64,000 nt of DNA from Actinomycetospora chiangmaiensis DSM 45062 (GTDB taxonomy: Bacteria > Actinomycetota > Actinomycetes > Mycobacteriales > Pseudonocardiaceae): NCBI RefSeq assembly GCF_000379625.1, contig NZ_KB903244.1, positions 312,105 through 376,104 of the forward strand, in the 5' to 3' direction. The position numbers and the translations under genes are program-made. How positions within the stretch are numbered: position 1 is the first letter of the stretch; each line of letters starts with the position of its first letter. Positions 53,966 through 62,256 of this stretch are shown here, in pieces. The notes beneath the pieces are model-generated. The model was not told the origin of the DNA, did no database searches, and saw only the letters and a list, made by a program, of their open reading frames with translations.

Positions 53966-55356
53966 GGCGGGCCGACCAGTCCCGCGACGAAACGGCGCAC
54001 CGCCTGCGGCCGGCCGGCGGGATGGGTGTGCAGGTAGGAGGCGTGGACGTTGCCCTGCACGAAGCCCTCGGTCGTGTCGTTCCAGGCCCAGGCCGGGGTC
54101 GCCCCGGCGCGCGGCGTGGTGACGGTGCGGTGGAACTCGTGCCCGGTCGCGATCTCCCCCCGCGCCGCGACCGGCGAGTCGACGAGCGCCGTCGCGGTCC
54201 GGTAGCCCAGGGTCAGCCGCGGGCCCATCGCCGCCTCGGCGTCGAGCACCCCGCACATCGGCGCCCCGTCGAGCGACCGGCCGAGGTAGAGCAGGCCGCC
54301 GCACTCCGCGTGGACCGCGCCACCCGCCGTCGCGAACGCGTGCACCGCGGAGCGCAGCGCGACGTTCGCCGACAGCGCCTCGAGGTGCTCCTCGGGGAAC
54401 CCACCCGGCAGCACGAGGCCGGCCGTGCGCTCGGGCAGCGCCTCGTCGCGCAGCGGGTCCACGACGACGACCTCTCCCCCGGCGGCCTGCAGCAGCTCCG
54501 CGTGCTCCGGGTAGCCGAACGTGAACGCGGGACCACCGGCGACGGCGACGACGCGGCGGGCCCGGCGGTCGGTGGGGGCGACCTCGAGCACCGGGTCCCA
54601 GGGCTCGACGGGGGTCGCGGGCGCCCGGCGGGCGAGCCGCTCGACGGCGTCGAGGTCGACGTGGGCGGCGACCAGCGCGGTCATGGCGTCGACGGCCGCG
54701 CGCGCGTCGGCACCGTGCTCGGCCGCCGTGATCAGCCCGAGGTGCCGCGACGGCACCGCGAGTTCGGCGCGGCGCGGGACGACACCGAGCACCGGCACCC
54801 CGACCTCCGCGCACGCCACCCGCAGCGCGTCCGCGTGTCGCTCGGTGCCGACCCGGTTGAGGATCACGCCGGCCGGCGCCACCCGCGGGTCGAACGCGCG
54901 GAACCCGTGCAGCAGCGCCGCGACCGACCGGTGCTGGCCGCGCGCGTCGACGACCAGCACGACGGGCGCGTCGAGCACGCGCGCGACGTGCGCGGTGGAC
55001 CCGTCGTCGGGATGGATCCCCGGTGGCCGGGCGTCGGCGCCGCCACCGGGAGAGAGCCGCCCGTCGAACAGCCCCATCACGCCCTCGACGACGGCGAGCG
55101 CCGCCCCGGCCGCGCCGTGGGCCACGAGCGGGGCGAGGCGGTCGGCGCCGCAGAGCACCGGGTCGAGGTTGCGGCCGGGCCGTCCGGAGGCGAGCGCGTG
55201 GTAGCCGGGGTCGACGTAGTCCGGGCCGATCTTGAACGGCGCCGGGACCGTGCCGCGGGCCGCCAGCGCGCCCAGCAGCCCCGTCGTGATCGTGGTCTTC
55301 CCGCTGCCCGACGACGGGGCCGCGATCACCACGCGGGGCGGGAGGACAGCGCTCAC
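53962..55356 (-). CDS. cobB: cobyrinic acid a,c-diamide synthase
   Basis: A 464-residue amidase making cobyrinic acid a,c-diamide from Gln and ATP. The P-loop is APSSGSGKTTIT, and the glutaminase domain has GAVHAECGGLLYLG (nucleophilic Cys) and GHEFHRT. A motif A copy is in frame near residue 115 (IHPDDGSTAHV), replacing a normally short loop. The start overlaps nothing but lies five bases after cobO. Order chelatase-cobO-cobB is as in M. tuberculosis Rv2850c-Rv2848c. Confidence 0.95.
   Translation of the reverse strand: MSAVLPPRVVIAAPSSGSGKTTITTGLLGALAARGTVPAPFKIGPDYVDPGYHALASGRPGRNLDPVLCGADRLAPLVAHGAAGAALAVVEGVMGLFDGRLSPGGGADARPPGIHPDDGSTAHVARVLDAPVVLVVDARGQHRSVAALLHGFRAFDPRVAPAGVILNRVGTERHADALRVACAEVGVPVLGVVPRRAELAVPSRHLGLITAAEHGADARAAVDAMTALVAAHVDLDAVERLARRAPATPVEPWDPVLEVAPTDRRARRVVAVAGGPAFTFGYPEHAELLQAAGGEVVVVDPLRDEALPERTAGLVLPGGFPEEHLEALSANVALRSAVHAFATAGGAVHAECGGLLYLGRSLDGAPMCGVLDAEAAMGPRLTLGYRTATALVDSPVAARGEIATGHEFHRTVTTPRAGATPAWAWNDTTEGFVQGNVHASYLHTHPAGRPQAVRRFVAGLVGPP
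54998..55015 (-). repeat. motif A copy, in frame in cobB
   Basis: The minus strand reads CCATCCCGACGACGGGTC and encodes HPDDGS in a loop of the synthetase domain. Confidence 0.65.
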
Positions 55357-55360
55357 GGCG

Positions 55361-55975
55361 TCACCACTCGATGCCCTTCTGACCCTTCTGACCGGCGTCC
55401 ATCGGGTGCTTGATCTTCGTCATCTCCGTGACGAGGTCGGCCGCCTCGACCAGGGCCGGCGGCGCGTCCCGGCCGGTGATGACGACGTGCTGGAACCCGG
55501 GCCGGTCGGCCAGCACCGAGACCACCTCGCCCGTGTCGATCCACCCCCACTTCAGCGGGTAGGTGAACTCGTCGAGGACGTAGAAGTCGTGTGCGCCCGC
55601 CTCGAGCCGACGCCGGATCTCCGCCCACCCCTCGCGCGCGGCCTCGGCGTGGTCCTCCTCGGAGCCGGCCTTGCGGCTCCACGACCAGCCCTCGCCCATC
55701 TTGTGCCACTCCACCGACCCGCCCTGACCGGTCGACTCGTGCAGCTCGCCCAGCGCCGTCAGCGCGGTCTCCTCGCCGACGCGCCACTTCGCCGACTTCA
55801 CGAACTGGAACACCGCGATCGAGTTGCCGGCCGTCCACTGGCGCAGCGCGAGCCCGAAGGCCGCCGTCGACTTGCCCTTGTTCACGCCCGTGTGCACCAC
55901 GAGCAGCGGGCGCCGGCGGCGCTGGCGGGTGGTGAGCCCGTCGTCGGGAACGGTGGTGGGGACGCCCTGAGGCAC
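55361..55975 (-). CDS. cobO: cob(I)yrinic acid a,c-diamide adenosyltransferase
   Basis: A 204-residue CobO/CobA-type enzyme transferring adenosine from ATP to the corrinoid cobalt. The modified P-loop reads THTGVNKGKSTAAFG-like (GVNKGKST), followed by YVLDEFTYPLKWGW and VITGRDAPPALVEAADLVT, all diagnostic. The N-terminal extension carries motif A (TTVPDDGL), upstream of the family start. It lies 19 bases after the chelatase gene. Confidence 0.96.
   Translation of the reverse strand: MPQGVPTTVPDDGLTTRQRRRRPLLVVHTGVNKGKSTAAFGLALRQWTAGNSIAVFQFVKSAKWRVGEETALTALGELHESTGQGGSVEWHKMGEGWSWSRKAGSEEDHAEAAREGWAEIRRRLEAGAHDFYVLDEFTYPLKWGWIDTGEVVSVLADRPGFQHVVITGRDAPPALVEAADLVTEMTKIKHPMDAGQKGQKGIEW
55935..55953 (-). 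repeat. motif A copy, in frame in the cobO head
   Basis: The minus strand reads CCGTTCCCGACGACGGGCT and encodes VPDDGL just before the conserved CobO start. Confidence 0.6.
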
Positions 55976-55994
55976 GATTCCTCCTGGTCGGGGC

Positions 55995-58148
55995 TCAGCC
56001 GCCGACGGCGGTCCGGGCCACCGCCGCGACGTTCTCGCCGGTCAGTTCGTCGAGGGTCACGATCGCACCGGCGGCCGCCCCGGCGATCCGGCCCGCCAAC
56101 CCGAGCCGGACGTGCCCGGACTCGCAGTCGACGACCACCGTGCTCATCGCCGCTCCCCCGCGCCCCGGTCCGGCCTCACGGGCCAGGCCGCGGGCGGCGT
56201 CGAGCGCGGCGTCGAGGGGCTTCGGGCCGCCGACGGTCGCGCGCCCGTCGGTCAGCAGGATCAGCAGACCGCGGCGCCGCGGGTCGCGCACCCGCTCCGC
56301 GCGGAGCACGCGTCGCGCGGTGCGCAGTCCCTCGGCCAGCGGGGTCCGGCCGCCCGTCCGCAGGTCCGCGAGGCGGGCGTGGGCGGTGTGCACGCTGGAG
56401 GTCGGAGGCAGGGCGACGGCCGCGCCCGTGCCGTGGAACGTCACCACCCCGACCTTGTCCCGCCGCTGGTAGGCGTCCCGCAGCAGCGCGTCGACCGCCC
56501 CGGTGACCGCCGACATCCGCTTGCGGGCGGCCATCGAGCCGGACGCGTCGACGCAGAACAGCACGAGGTTGCCCTCGCGGCCCTCGCGGTGCGCGTGCCG
56601 GAGATCGTCCGGTCCCGGCCGACCGCGCCGCCCGCTGCGGACGCTCGCGATCACCGTCGCCGGCACGTGCGGCGCCGGCCCCGAGTCGGGGGCCTCCGCG
56701 ACCGCACGCACCGTCCGTCCCCGGCGCCCACGCGCCCGCGACCGCCGTCCCGGCACGCCCTCCCCGACCCCGCGCACCTCGAAGCGGCGGGTCCGCAGCC
56801 GGACCGGTCGTGGAGCGCCGACCGGCGACAGCGGAGCGTCGTTGCTGTCGTCCAGTGGCAGAGAATCCGCACCGTCGCTCCCGCTCCCCCGTCCCGACGC
56901 CGGGTCGGATCGGCTCGGGGACGCGGATGCGGCTTCCGCACCGTGTCCGTCGGACCCGGTGTCGCCACCAGCTGGTGCGCCCCCGGCGTCGCCCACCTCC
57001 GGAGCCGCCGCGGACCCGCCGTCCGGACCGGACCCGTCGTCGGGACCATCGGACTCCCCCGGACCGTCCGATCCCGGACCGCCGGGGCCGTCGTCGTCCG
57101 GACCCTCGTCGTCGGAGTCGGCGTCGTCCAGGTCCTGCACCGCCTGTTCGGCGGCCTCGAGCGCCTTCTCCAGTTCCTCGTCGGAGAGGTGCGGCTCGTC
57201 GAAGGGGTCGCGGCGGCGGCGGTGCGGCAGCGCGAGGCGGGCGGCGGCGCGGACGTCGTCGACGTCGACCGCGGCGGCCCCGCGCCACGCCGCGTGGGCG
57301 ACCGCCGTGCGGGCCACGACGACGTCGGCGCGCATCCCGTCGACCTCGACGAACGCGCACACCGCCGAGATGCGGACCAGTTCCCGGTCGGTCAGGGCGA
57401 CCGCGCCGAGCCGTGTCCGGGCCTCGCCGATCTGCGCGCGCAGCGCGTCCTCGTCGCCGGCGAAGCGCGCGGCGAAGCCGGCGGGGTCCGCGTCGTGGGC
57501 GAGCCGGCGCCGGACGACCTCGGTGCGCTCGGCGACCACGCGGGACGCCTCGACGCGGACGGTGAGGCCGAAGCGGTCGAGCAGCTGCGGGCGGAGCTCG
57601 CCCTCCTCGGGGTTCATCGTCCCGACGAGCAGGAACCGCGCCGGGTGCGTGAACGAGACGCCGTCGCGCTCGACGTGGGAGCGCCCGGAGGCGGCGGCGT
57701 CGAGCAGGAGGTCGACGAGGTGGTCGTGGAGCAGGTTGACCTCGTCGACGTAGAGCACGCCGCGGTGGGCGAGGGCGAGCAGGCCGGGCTGGACGGAGCC
57801 GCGACCGTGGGCGAGGACCTCCTGCAGGTCGAGCGACCCGATCAGCCGGTCCTCGGACGCGCCGACCGGCAGCTCGACCAGCCGGGCCGGGCGCCGCTCG
57901 ACGGGCGTGTCGGCCGGGAACGGGCCGTCCGGGCTCTCCTCACCGGCGTCGACGTCCACCCCGAACCGGTCGCCGGCCCGCACCTCGACCTCGGGCAGCA
58001 GGGCCGCGAGAGCCCGCACGATCGTCGACTTCGCCGTCCCCTTCTGGCCGCGCACCAGCACCCCGCCGATCCCCGGGTCCACGGCGGACAGCAGGAGCGC
58101 GAGCCGCAGGTCCGGGTGGCCGACGACGGCCGAGAAGGGGAACGCCAC
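55995..58148 (-). CDS. magnesium/cobalt chelatase, fused I and D subunits
   Basis: A 717-residue AAA+/VWA fusion. The N-terminal BchI-like ATPase has Walker A GQKGTAKSTIV and Walker B GVLYVDEVNLL. A Gly/Asp/Ser linker of about 140 residues (DSDDEGPDDDGPGGPG and beyond) leads to a VWA domain with MIDAS FCVDASGSM. In actinobacteria this gene lies by cobO/cobB and probably powers cobalt insertion with CobN. GTG 58148 gives VAFPFSAVVGHPDLR; the frame is open to 58181. The linker holds motif A twice and motif B once, in frame. Confidence 0.93.
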   Translation of the reverse strand: MAFPFSAVVGHPDLRLALLLSAVDPGIGGVLVRGQKGTAKSTIVRALAALLPEVEVRAGDRFGVDVDAGEESPDGPFPADTPVERRPARLVELPVGASEDRLIGSLDLQEVLAHGRGSVQPGLLALAHRGVLYVDEVNLLHDHLVDLLLDAAASGRSHVERDGVSFTHPARFLLVGTMNPEEGELRPQLLDRFGLTVRVEASRVVAERTEVVRRRLAHDADPAGFAARFAGDEDALRAQIGEARTRLGAVALTDRELVRISAVCAFVEVDGMRADVVVARTAVAHAAWRGAAAVDVDDVRAAARLALPHRRRRDPFDEPHLSDEELEKALEAAEQAVQDLDDADSDDEGPDDDGPGGPGSDGPGESDGPDDGSGPDGGSAAAPEVGDAGGAPAGGDTGSDGHGAEAASASPSRSDPASGRGSGSDGADSLPLDDSNDAPLSPVGAPRPVRLRTRRFEVRGVGEGVPGRRSRARGRRGRTVRAVAEAPDSGPAPHVPATVIASVRSGRRGRPGPDDLRHAHREGREGNLVLFCVDASGSMAARKRMSAVTGAVDALLRDAYQRRDKVGVVTFHGTGAAVALPPTSSVHTAHARLADLRTGGRTPLAEGLRTARRVLRAERVRDPRRRGLLILLTDGRATVGGPKPLDAALDAARGLAREAGPGRGGAAMSTVVVDCESGHVRLGLAGRIAGAAAGAIVTLDELTGENVAAVARTAVGG
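56836..56874 (-). repeat. motif B copy, in frame in the chelatase linker
   Basis: The minus strand contains GGATTCTCTGCCACTGGACG then ACAGCAACGACGC and encodes SLPLDDSNDA. Confidence 0.75.
56892..56908 (+). repeat. motif A variant, in frame in the chelatase linker
   Basis: TCCCGACGCCGGGTCGG; the minus strand encodes DPASGR. Confidence 0.5.
57031..57046 (-). repeat. motif A copy, in frame in the chelatase linker
   Basis: GACCCGTCGTCGGGAC; the minus strand encodes GPDDGSGP. Confidence 0.6.
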
Positions 58149-58178
58149 GGGCGCCGACCCTATCCCGCGGCCGACGCC

Positions 58179-58204
58179 CACATCTCAGCGGTCGCTGAGA
58201 TGTG
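58179..58204. terminator. 26-base palindrome between two genes
   Basis: CACATCTCAGCG and its exact complement CGCTGAGATGTG are joined by two bases. It lies nine bases past the stop of the siderophore-interacting gene and 31 before the chelatase GTG, so it could terminate the first or be an operator of the cob operon. Confidence 0.65.
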
Positions 58205-58212
58205 CACCTCCG

Positions 58213-59010
58213 TCAGGCGGCCACCCCGTTGCCCGCGCGCTTGTCGGCCTGGAAGCCCTCCTCGTCCATCCCGCGGCGCCAGTAGCCGGAGATCGACAGC
58301 AGCTCCTTCGGCACGTCACGCTCGTCGCGCAGCAGTCCGCGCAGCGCCTTCATCGAACTCGTCTCGCCGTGCACGAACGCCTGGACCCGGCCCGCGGGCC
58401 AGTCCGCCGCCCGCACGACGTCGACCAGCGTCTCGCCGGCCTCGCGGTGCACCCAGCGGACCGTGAGGTCGCCGTCGCAGGTCAGAGGGAGTTCGTCGGC
58501 CGATCCGTCCACTTCGAGGAACACCCGCACCGTCGTCCGCGCCGGGACCCGCTCGCAGGCCGCCGCGATCGCCGGGAGCGCCGCCTCGTCGCCGATGAAC
58601 ACGTGGGCGTCGACGTCGTCCGCCGGCGCGTATGCCCCACCCGGCCCGAGCAGGATCAGCTCGTCACCGGGCTGCGCCGCGAGCGCCCACGGACCGGCGA
58701 TACCCGTGTCGCCGTGCACGACGAAGTCGATCGTCATCTCCCCGGCGGCGTGGTCGAGTGCGCGCACCGTGTACGTCCGCGAGATCGGCCACTCCTCGCG
58801 CGGCCGCTCCGCCCGCACCGCCCCGACGTCGAGCGGCTCCTCGTAGACCACGCCCGGCCGCCGGAACGCGAGCTTCACGTACCGGTCGGTGAACCCGTTG
58901 TCCTCGATGCCCGCGAGCCCCGGCCCGCCCAGCACGACCCGCCGCAGGTGCGGGGTCAGCTGCTCGCTGCGCAGCACCTCGAGCCGATGTCCCGGTCCGC
59001 CCTTCGCCAT
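58213..59010 (-). CDS. siderophore-interacting flavoprotein
   Basis: A 265-residue SIP-family (ViuB-like) flavin reductase that frees iron from ferric siderophores in the cytoplasm. FAD-binding motif ISRTYTVRAL, the NAD(P) region HVFIGDEAALPAIAAAC and the C-terminal SISGYWRRGMDEE are classical. ATG 59010 gives MAKGGPGHRLEV. An IdeR/DtxR box lies 15 bases upstream, so iron repression is expected. Confidence 0.95.
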   Translation of the reverse strand: MAKGGPGHRLEVLRSEQLTPHLRRVVLGGPGLAGIEDNGFTDRYVKLAFRRPGVVYEEPLDVGAVRAERPREEWPISRTYTVRALDHAAGEMTIDFVVHGDTGIAGPWALAAQPGDELILLGPGGAYAPADDVDAHVFIGDEAALPAIAAACERVPARTTVRVFLEVDGSADELPLTCDGDLTVRWVHREAGETLVDVVRAADWPAGRVQAFVHGETSSMKALRGLLRDERDVPKELLSISGYWRRGMDEEGFQADKRAGNGVAA

Positions 59011-59024
59011 GCCCTCACCCTTTC

Positions 59025-59044
59025 GTAGGTGAGGCTCACCTTAC
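59025..59044. promoter_or_regulatory. IdeR/DtxR iron box
   Basis: TAGGTGAGGCTCACCTTA (59026-59043) matches the iron-box pattern TTAGGTTAG-x-CTAACCTAA in its dyad. It lies just before the siderophore-interacting gene. Confidence 0.8.
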
Positions 59045-59067
59045 TTCCCGACGACGGGTGCGGTCAC
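59044..59067 (+). repeat. motif A copy overlapping a stop codon
   Basis: CTTCCCGACGACGGGTGCGG followed by TCAC; the complement TGA of the TIM-barrel gene lies inside its right end. Confidence 0.7.
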
Positions 59068-59849
59068 TCCCCTCGTTCGGCCGCGAGGGCGCGGGGGTGG
59101 ACGAGCAGCCGGTCCACCCCGGCCCGACAGGCGGCGAGGAAGGCGCCGGCCCGGGCCGGAGCGGCCGGGTCGGCGGGGTCGCGGGCCGACAGGGGCGTGC
59201 GCGGCGTCCCGACCACCACCGGCACCCACGGCGGCAACGTCGCCAGGAGCGAGGTGGCCGCGCCCATGTCCGGGCCGAGCTCGTCGGCGGGCACCCGGAC
59301 GTAGCCGAGCGCGTCCCCGGCCTCGACGATCAGCTCGGCAACCTCCTCGGGGTCGGCGACCGACGGCACGACGTCGAGCACGACCCCCGCCGTCGTCCCG
59401 GCGACCGCGGCGAGGGCGTCGCGTACGTCGCCGCCCGGCACCAGCACCGGGCGCACCCGGAACGACGCGGCCTGGACGGCGAGCCCCGCGAGGGCGTCCC
59501 CGGTGTCGACGCCGTCCACCGCCCGGACCGTGACGAACTGCGCCCCCAGCCGCGCCCCGAGGTCGAGGGTGCGCCGCCGCGGGTCGTCGGTCGCGTCGGT
59601 GCCGGGCTCGCCGAGGTCGATGCGGCCGACGTCGAGCGTGGTCACCCGGGTCACGAGCAGCACGTCCACGAGTGCGGCGAGCAGGGGCGTCCCGGCCCCG
59701 TGGCCCCACGCCCGCTCGGCCTCCGGCTCGGCGGCGACGTGCAGCCCGACCGCGTCGAGCCCACCCGCGCGGGCGGCGAGCACGCAGGCGACGGGGTCAC
59801 CCGGGTCGAGGACCGAATGGTGCACGGCGACGCGGTTCACGGTCGTCAT
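59064..59849 (-). CDS. TIM-barrel sugar-isomerase-like protein of the qsu locus
   Basis: A 261-residue protein of the AP-endonuclease-2-like barrel family, similar in layout to the gene at 814-1683 but divergent in sequence. Strands such as FVTVRAVDGVDTGDALAGL, VLVPGGDV and GVVLDVVPSVADPEEVAEL suggest a barrel, though metal ligands are poor. It is divergent from the TetR gene at 59889 and may share its operator. A role near shikimate/quinate use is inference. Confidence 0.75.
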   Translation of the reverse strand: MTTVNRVAVHHSVLDPGDPVACVLAARAGGLDAVGLHVAAEPEAERAWGHGAGTPLLAALVDVLLVTRVTTLDVGRIDLGEPGTDATDDPRRRTLDLGARLGAQFVTVRAVDGVDTGDALAGLAVQAASFRVRPVLVPGGDVRDALAAVAGTTAGVVLDVVPSVADPEEVAELIVEAGDALGYVRVPADELGPDMGAATSLLATLPPWVPVVVGTPRTPLSARDPADPAAPARAGAFLAACRAGVDRLLVHPRALAAERGE

Positions 59850-59888
59850 GATGTACTAGCCGGTGAGTCCAGTGCGAGGAGGGCCGCT

Positions 59889-60539
59889 GTGAGCACCGAG
59901 TCCCAACCGCGCCAGCGCGACGCCGAGCGCACCCGCGCGGAGATCCTCGACGTCGCCACCGCCGAGTTCGCCGAACGCGGCCTCGCGGGCGCGCGCGTGG
60001 ACGAGATCGCGGCCCGCACCCGCACCACCAAGCGGATGCTCTACTACTACTTCGGCAGCAAGCAGGGCCTCTACCTCGCGGTCCTCGAGCGTGCCTACCT
60101 GGGCATCCGCTCCCTGGAGAGCCACCTCGAGGTCGACGAGCTCGCCCCGACCGCGGCCATCCGCGCGGTCTGCGACCTCACCTTCGACCACCACGAGGCG
60201 CACCCCGAGTTCATCCGCCTCGTGAGCATCGAGAACATCCACCACGCCGAGCACCTGCGCGCCTCGCCGATCCGGGAGGGCCTCTCCGGGCCCGCCCTCG
60301 CCGTGCTGGAGCGGATCCTCGCGCGGGGTCGCGACGCCGGGCTCTTCCGCGACGACGTGGACGCCCTCGACATCCACCTGCTGATCAGCTCGTTCTGCAT
60401 CTTCCGCACGGCCAACCGGCACACCGTCGCCGCCATCTTCGACCGCGACATGCTCGACCCCGCGCAGCGCGACCACTACCGGCGGATGCTCTCCGACCTG
60501 GTCGTCGAGTACCTCACCGCGCACGTCGGGAGACCCTGA
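59889..60539 (+). CDS. TetR-family regulator of the shikimate/protocatechuate locus
   Basis: A 216-residue regulator. Its helix-turn-helix is AEILDVATAEFAERGLAGAR ... TRTTKRMLYYYFGSKQGLY. The ligand domain has FDHHEAHPEFIRLVSIEN, typical of TetR proteins for aromatic or shikimate catabolism. GTG 59889 follows GAGGAGGG. It precedes a ShiA-like transporter and a QsuB-type dehydratase, which suggests dehydroshikimate, quinate or protocatechuate as effector. Confidence 0.92.
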   Translation: MSTESQPRQRDAERTRAEILDVATAEFAERGLAGARVDEIAARTRTTKRMLYYYFGSKQGLYLAVLERAYLGIRSLESHLEVDELAPTAAIRAVCDLTFDHHEAHPEFIRLVSIENIHHAEHLRASPIREGLSGPALAVLERILARGRDAGLFRDDVDALDIHLLISSFCIFRTANRHTVAAIFDRDMLDPAQRDHYRRMLSDLVVEYLTAHVGRP

Positions 60540-60605
60540 CCACAGATCGTCCGGTGATCGGGCCCACGTCGACCCTTGACACCGCCGCTCCACGCAACTC
60601 ACTAT

Positions 60606-60620
60606 CTGGTACGTAACCAG
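60606..60620. promoter_or_regulatory. palindromic operator upstream of the MFS gene
   Basis: CTGGT-ACGTA-ACCAG is a perfect dyad, 35 bases before the transporter ATG. A partial GTAC repeat follows at 60623. Confidence 0.65.
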
Positions 60621-60654
60621 ACGGTACATAAGCACGATCCCGAGGAGCCCGACG

Positions 60655-61995
60655 ATGTCCTCCGCACCCGCCGCGCCCGCCGGCGCGCAGCCCGCCCGGG
60701 CGGCCCTCGCCGCCTGGATCGGCAGCGCCCTGGAGTACTACGACTTCTTCATCTACGGCACGGCGGCGGCGCTCGTGTTCAGCAAGGTGTTCTTCCCGTC
60801 GTCGAGCCCGACCGCCGGCACGTTGCTCGCCCTCGCCACCTTCGGCGTCGGCTACGTCGCCCGGCCGCTCGGGGCCGTGGTGCTGGGCCACGTCGGCGAC
60901 CGCGTCGGCCGTCGTCGCGTCCTCATCCTCACGCTGGTCATGATGGGCACGGCCACCTTCGCGATCGGCTGCCTGCCCGACTACGCCACCGTCGGCGCGC
61001 TGGGCCCGGTCCTGCTGGTCGTCTGCCGGCTGCTGCAGGGCTTCTCCGCGGGCGGGGAGCAGGCCGGTGCGAACTCGATGACCCTCGAGCACGCCCCCGA
61101 CGACAAGCGGGCCTTCTTCTCCAGCTTCACCCTGGGCGGCACCCAGGGCGGCATGATCATCGCGACGTTCGTGTTCCTGCCGGTCGCCGCGATGCCCCAG
61201 GAGCAGCTCCTCAGCTGGGGCTGGCGCGTGCCGTTCTGGCTGTCGGTCGTCGTCGTGATCGCCGGGGTCGTCATCCGCCGCACCCTCTCCGAGACCCCGG
61301 TCTTCGAGGAGCAGCGCGCCCGGGGCCGTACCGAGGGCCTGCCGATCGTCGCGCTGCTGCGCGACCACTGGGCCGCCGTCCTGCGCGTCGTCCTCGGCGC
61401 GCTGGTCTCCTCGGTGAGCACCCTGGTCAGCGTCTGGGCGCTGTCGTACGCCACCAGCACCCAGGGCCTGGACAAGACCGTGATGCTGTGGGTCTCGATC
61501 GCCGCGAACGCCGTCGCCCTCGGCGCGATCCCGCTGTTCGCCCGGTACGCCGACCGCGTCGGCCGCAAGCCGGTGTTCGTCTTCGGCTGCGTGGCCAGCG
61601 CCGTCGTCCTGGCCTTCTACCTCTGGTCGATCTCGACGGCGAGCTACCCGCTGATCTTCGTGTTCGGGGTCCTGCTCTCCGGCGTCGTCTACAGCGCCGC
61701 GAACGGGGTCTGGCCCGCCTTCTACGGCGAGATGTTCCCGGCCCGGGTCCGGCTGACCGGCATGGCCGTCGGCACCCAGATCGGCTTCGCGGTCGGCGGG
61801 TTCGTCCCCACCATCGCCGAGTCGCTCGTCGGCAAGGGCGCGGGCGGCTGGGTGCCGGTCGCGATCCTCGGCGCCGGGCTCTGCGCGCTCGCCGCGATCG
61901 CCGGGCTCACGGCCCGCGAGACCGCCCACGTCCCCACCGCGGACCTCGACCGCGTCGCCGACCACGGCACCCCCGCGGTCCCCGCCGCCGTCTGA
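60655..61995 (+). CDS. ShiA-like metabolite:H+ symporter (MFS)
   Basis: A 446-residue MHS-family transporter with twelve helices. The start LAAWIGSALEYYDFFIYGTA and the loop GHVGDRVGRRRVL are the MHS signature. Related proteins import shikimate, citrate, proline betaine or aromatics. Beside a dehydroshikimate dehydratase a shikimate or dehydroshikimate uptake role is likely. ATG 60655 lies 35 bases after a palindrome probably bound by the TetR. Confidence 0.93.
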   Translation: MSSAPAAPAGAQPARAALAAWIGSALEYYDFFIYGTAAALVFSKVFFPSSSPTAGTLLALATFGVGYVARPLGAVVLGHVGDRVGRRRVLILTLVMMGTATFAIGCLPDYATVGALGPVLLVVCRLLQGFSAGGEQAGANSMTLEHAPDDKRAFFSSFTLGGTQGGMIIATFVFLPVAAMPQEQLLSWGWRVPFWLSVVVVIAGVVIRRTLSETPVFEEQRARGRTEGLPIVALLRDHWAAVLRVVLGALVSSVSTLVSVWALSYATSTQGLDKTVMLWVSIAANAVALGAIPLFARYADRVGRKPVFVFGCVASAVVLAFYLWSISTASYPLIFVFGVLLSGVVYSAANGVWPAFYGEMFPARVRLTGMAVGTQIGFAVGGFVPTIAESLVGKGAGGWVPVAILGAGLCALAAIAGLTARETAHVPTADLDRVADHGTPAVPAAV

Positions 61996-62004
61996 CGCTC
62001 CCCC

Positions 62005-62029
62005 GTTCCCGACGGCGGGTCCGGTCACC
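62005..62029 (+). repeat. motif A copy at a terminator
   Basis: GTTCCCGACGGCGGGTCCGG followed by TCACC begins ten bases after the MFS stop and forms the left half of the hairpin at 62011-62047. Confidence 0.7.
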
Positions 62030-62047
62030 TCGACCGGGCCCGCCGTC
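62011..62047 (+). terminator. strong terminator after the MFS gene
   Basis: GACGGCGGGTCCGGT pairs with ACCGGGCCCGCCGTC (one G-T pair) over 15 bases with a seven-base loop. The remaining gap to 62256 shows nothing else I can identify. Confidence 0.85.
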
Positions 62048-62256
62048 GTCGTGTGTGGAGGGCCGGGCTCGCGGTCAGGGCCGCTCCCGCGCCGAGGTGC
62101 ACACCACGCGTCCCCGAGCACCCGCGGACCTGCCTGACGGCACCCTCGCCATGCGGCCGGCGAAGGGCGCGCACGGCCCGCTCCACCGAGCCGAGGGGCC
62201 CTTCGCTCGACACGGGACCGGCGCGTCGGCGTGCACCGGACACGCCGGTCAGCGTC

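Noticed and set aside
58149-58212. A cobalamin riboswitch before the chelatase-cob operon
   Set aside because: The gap is only about 64 bases and lacks a B12-box-like sequence.
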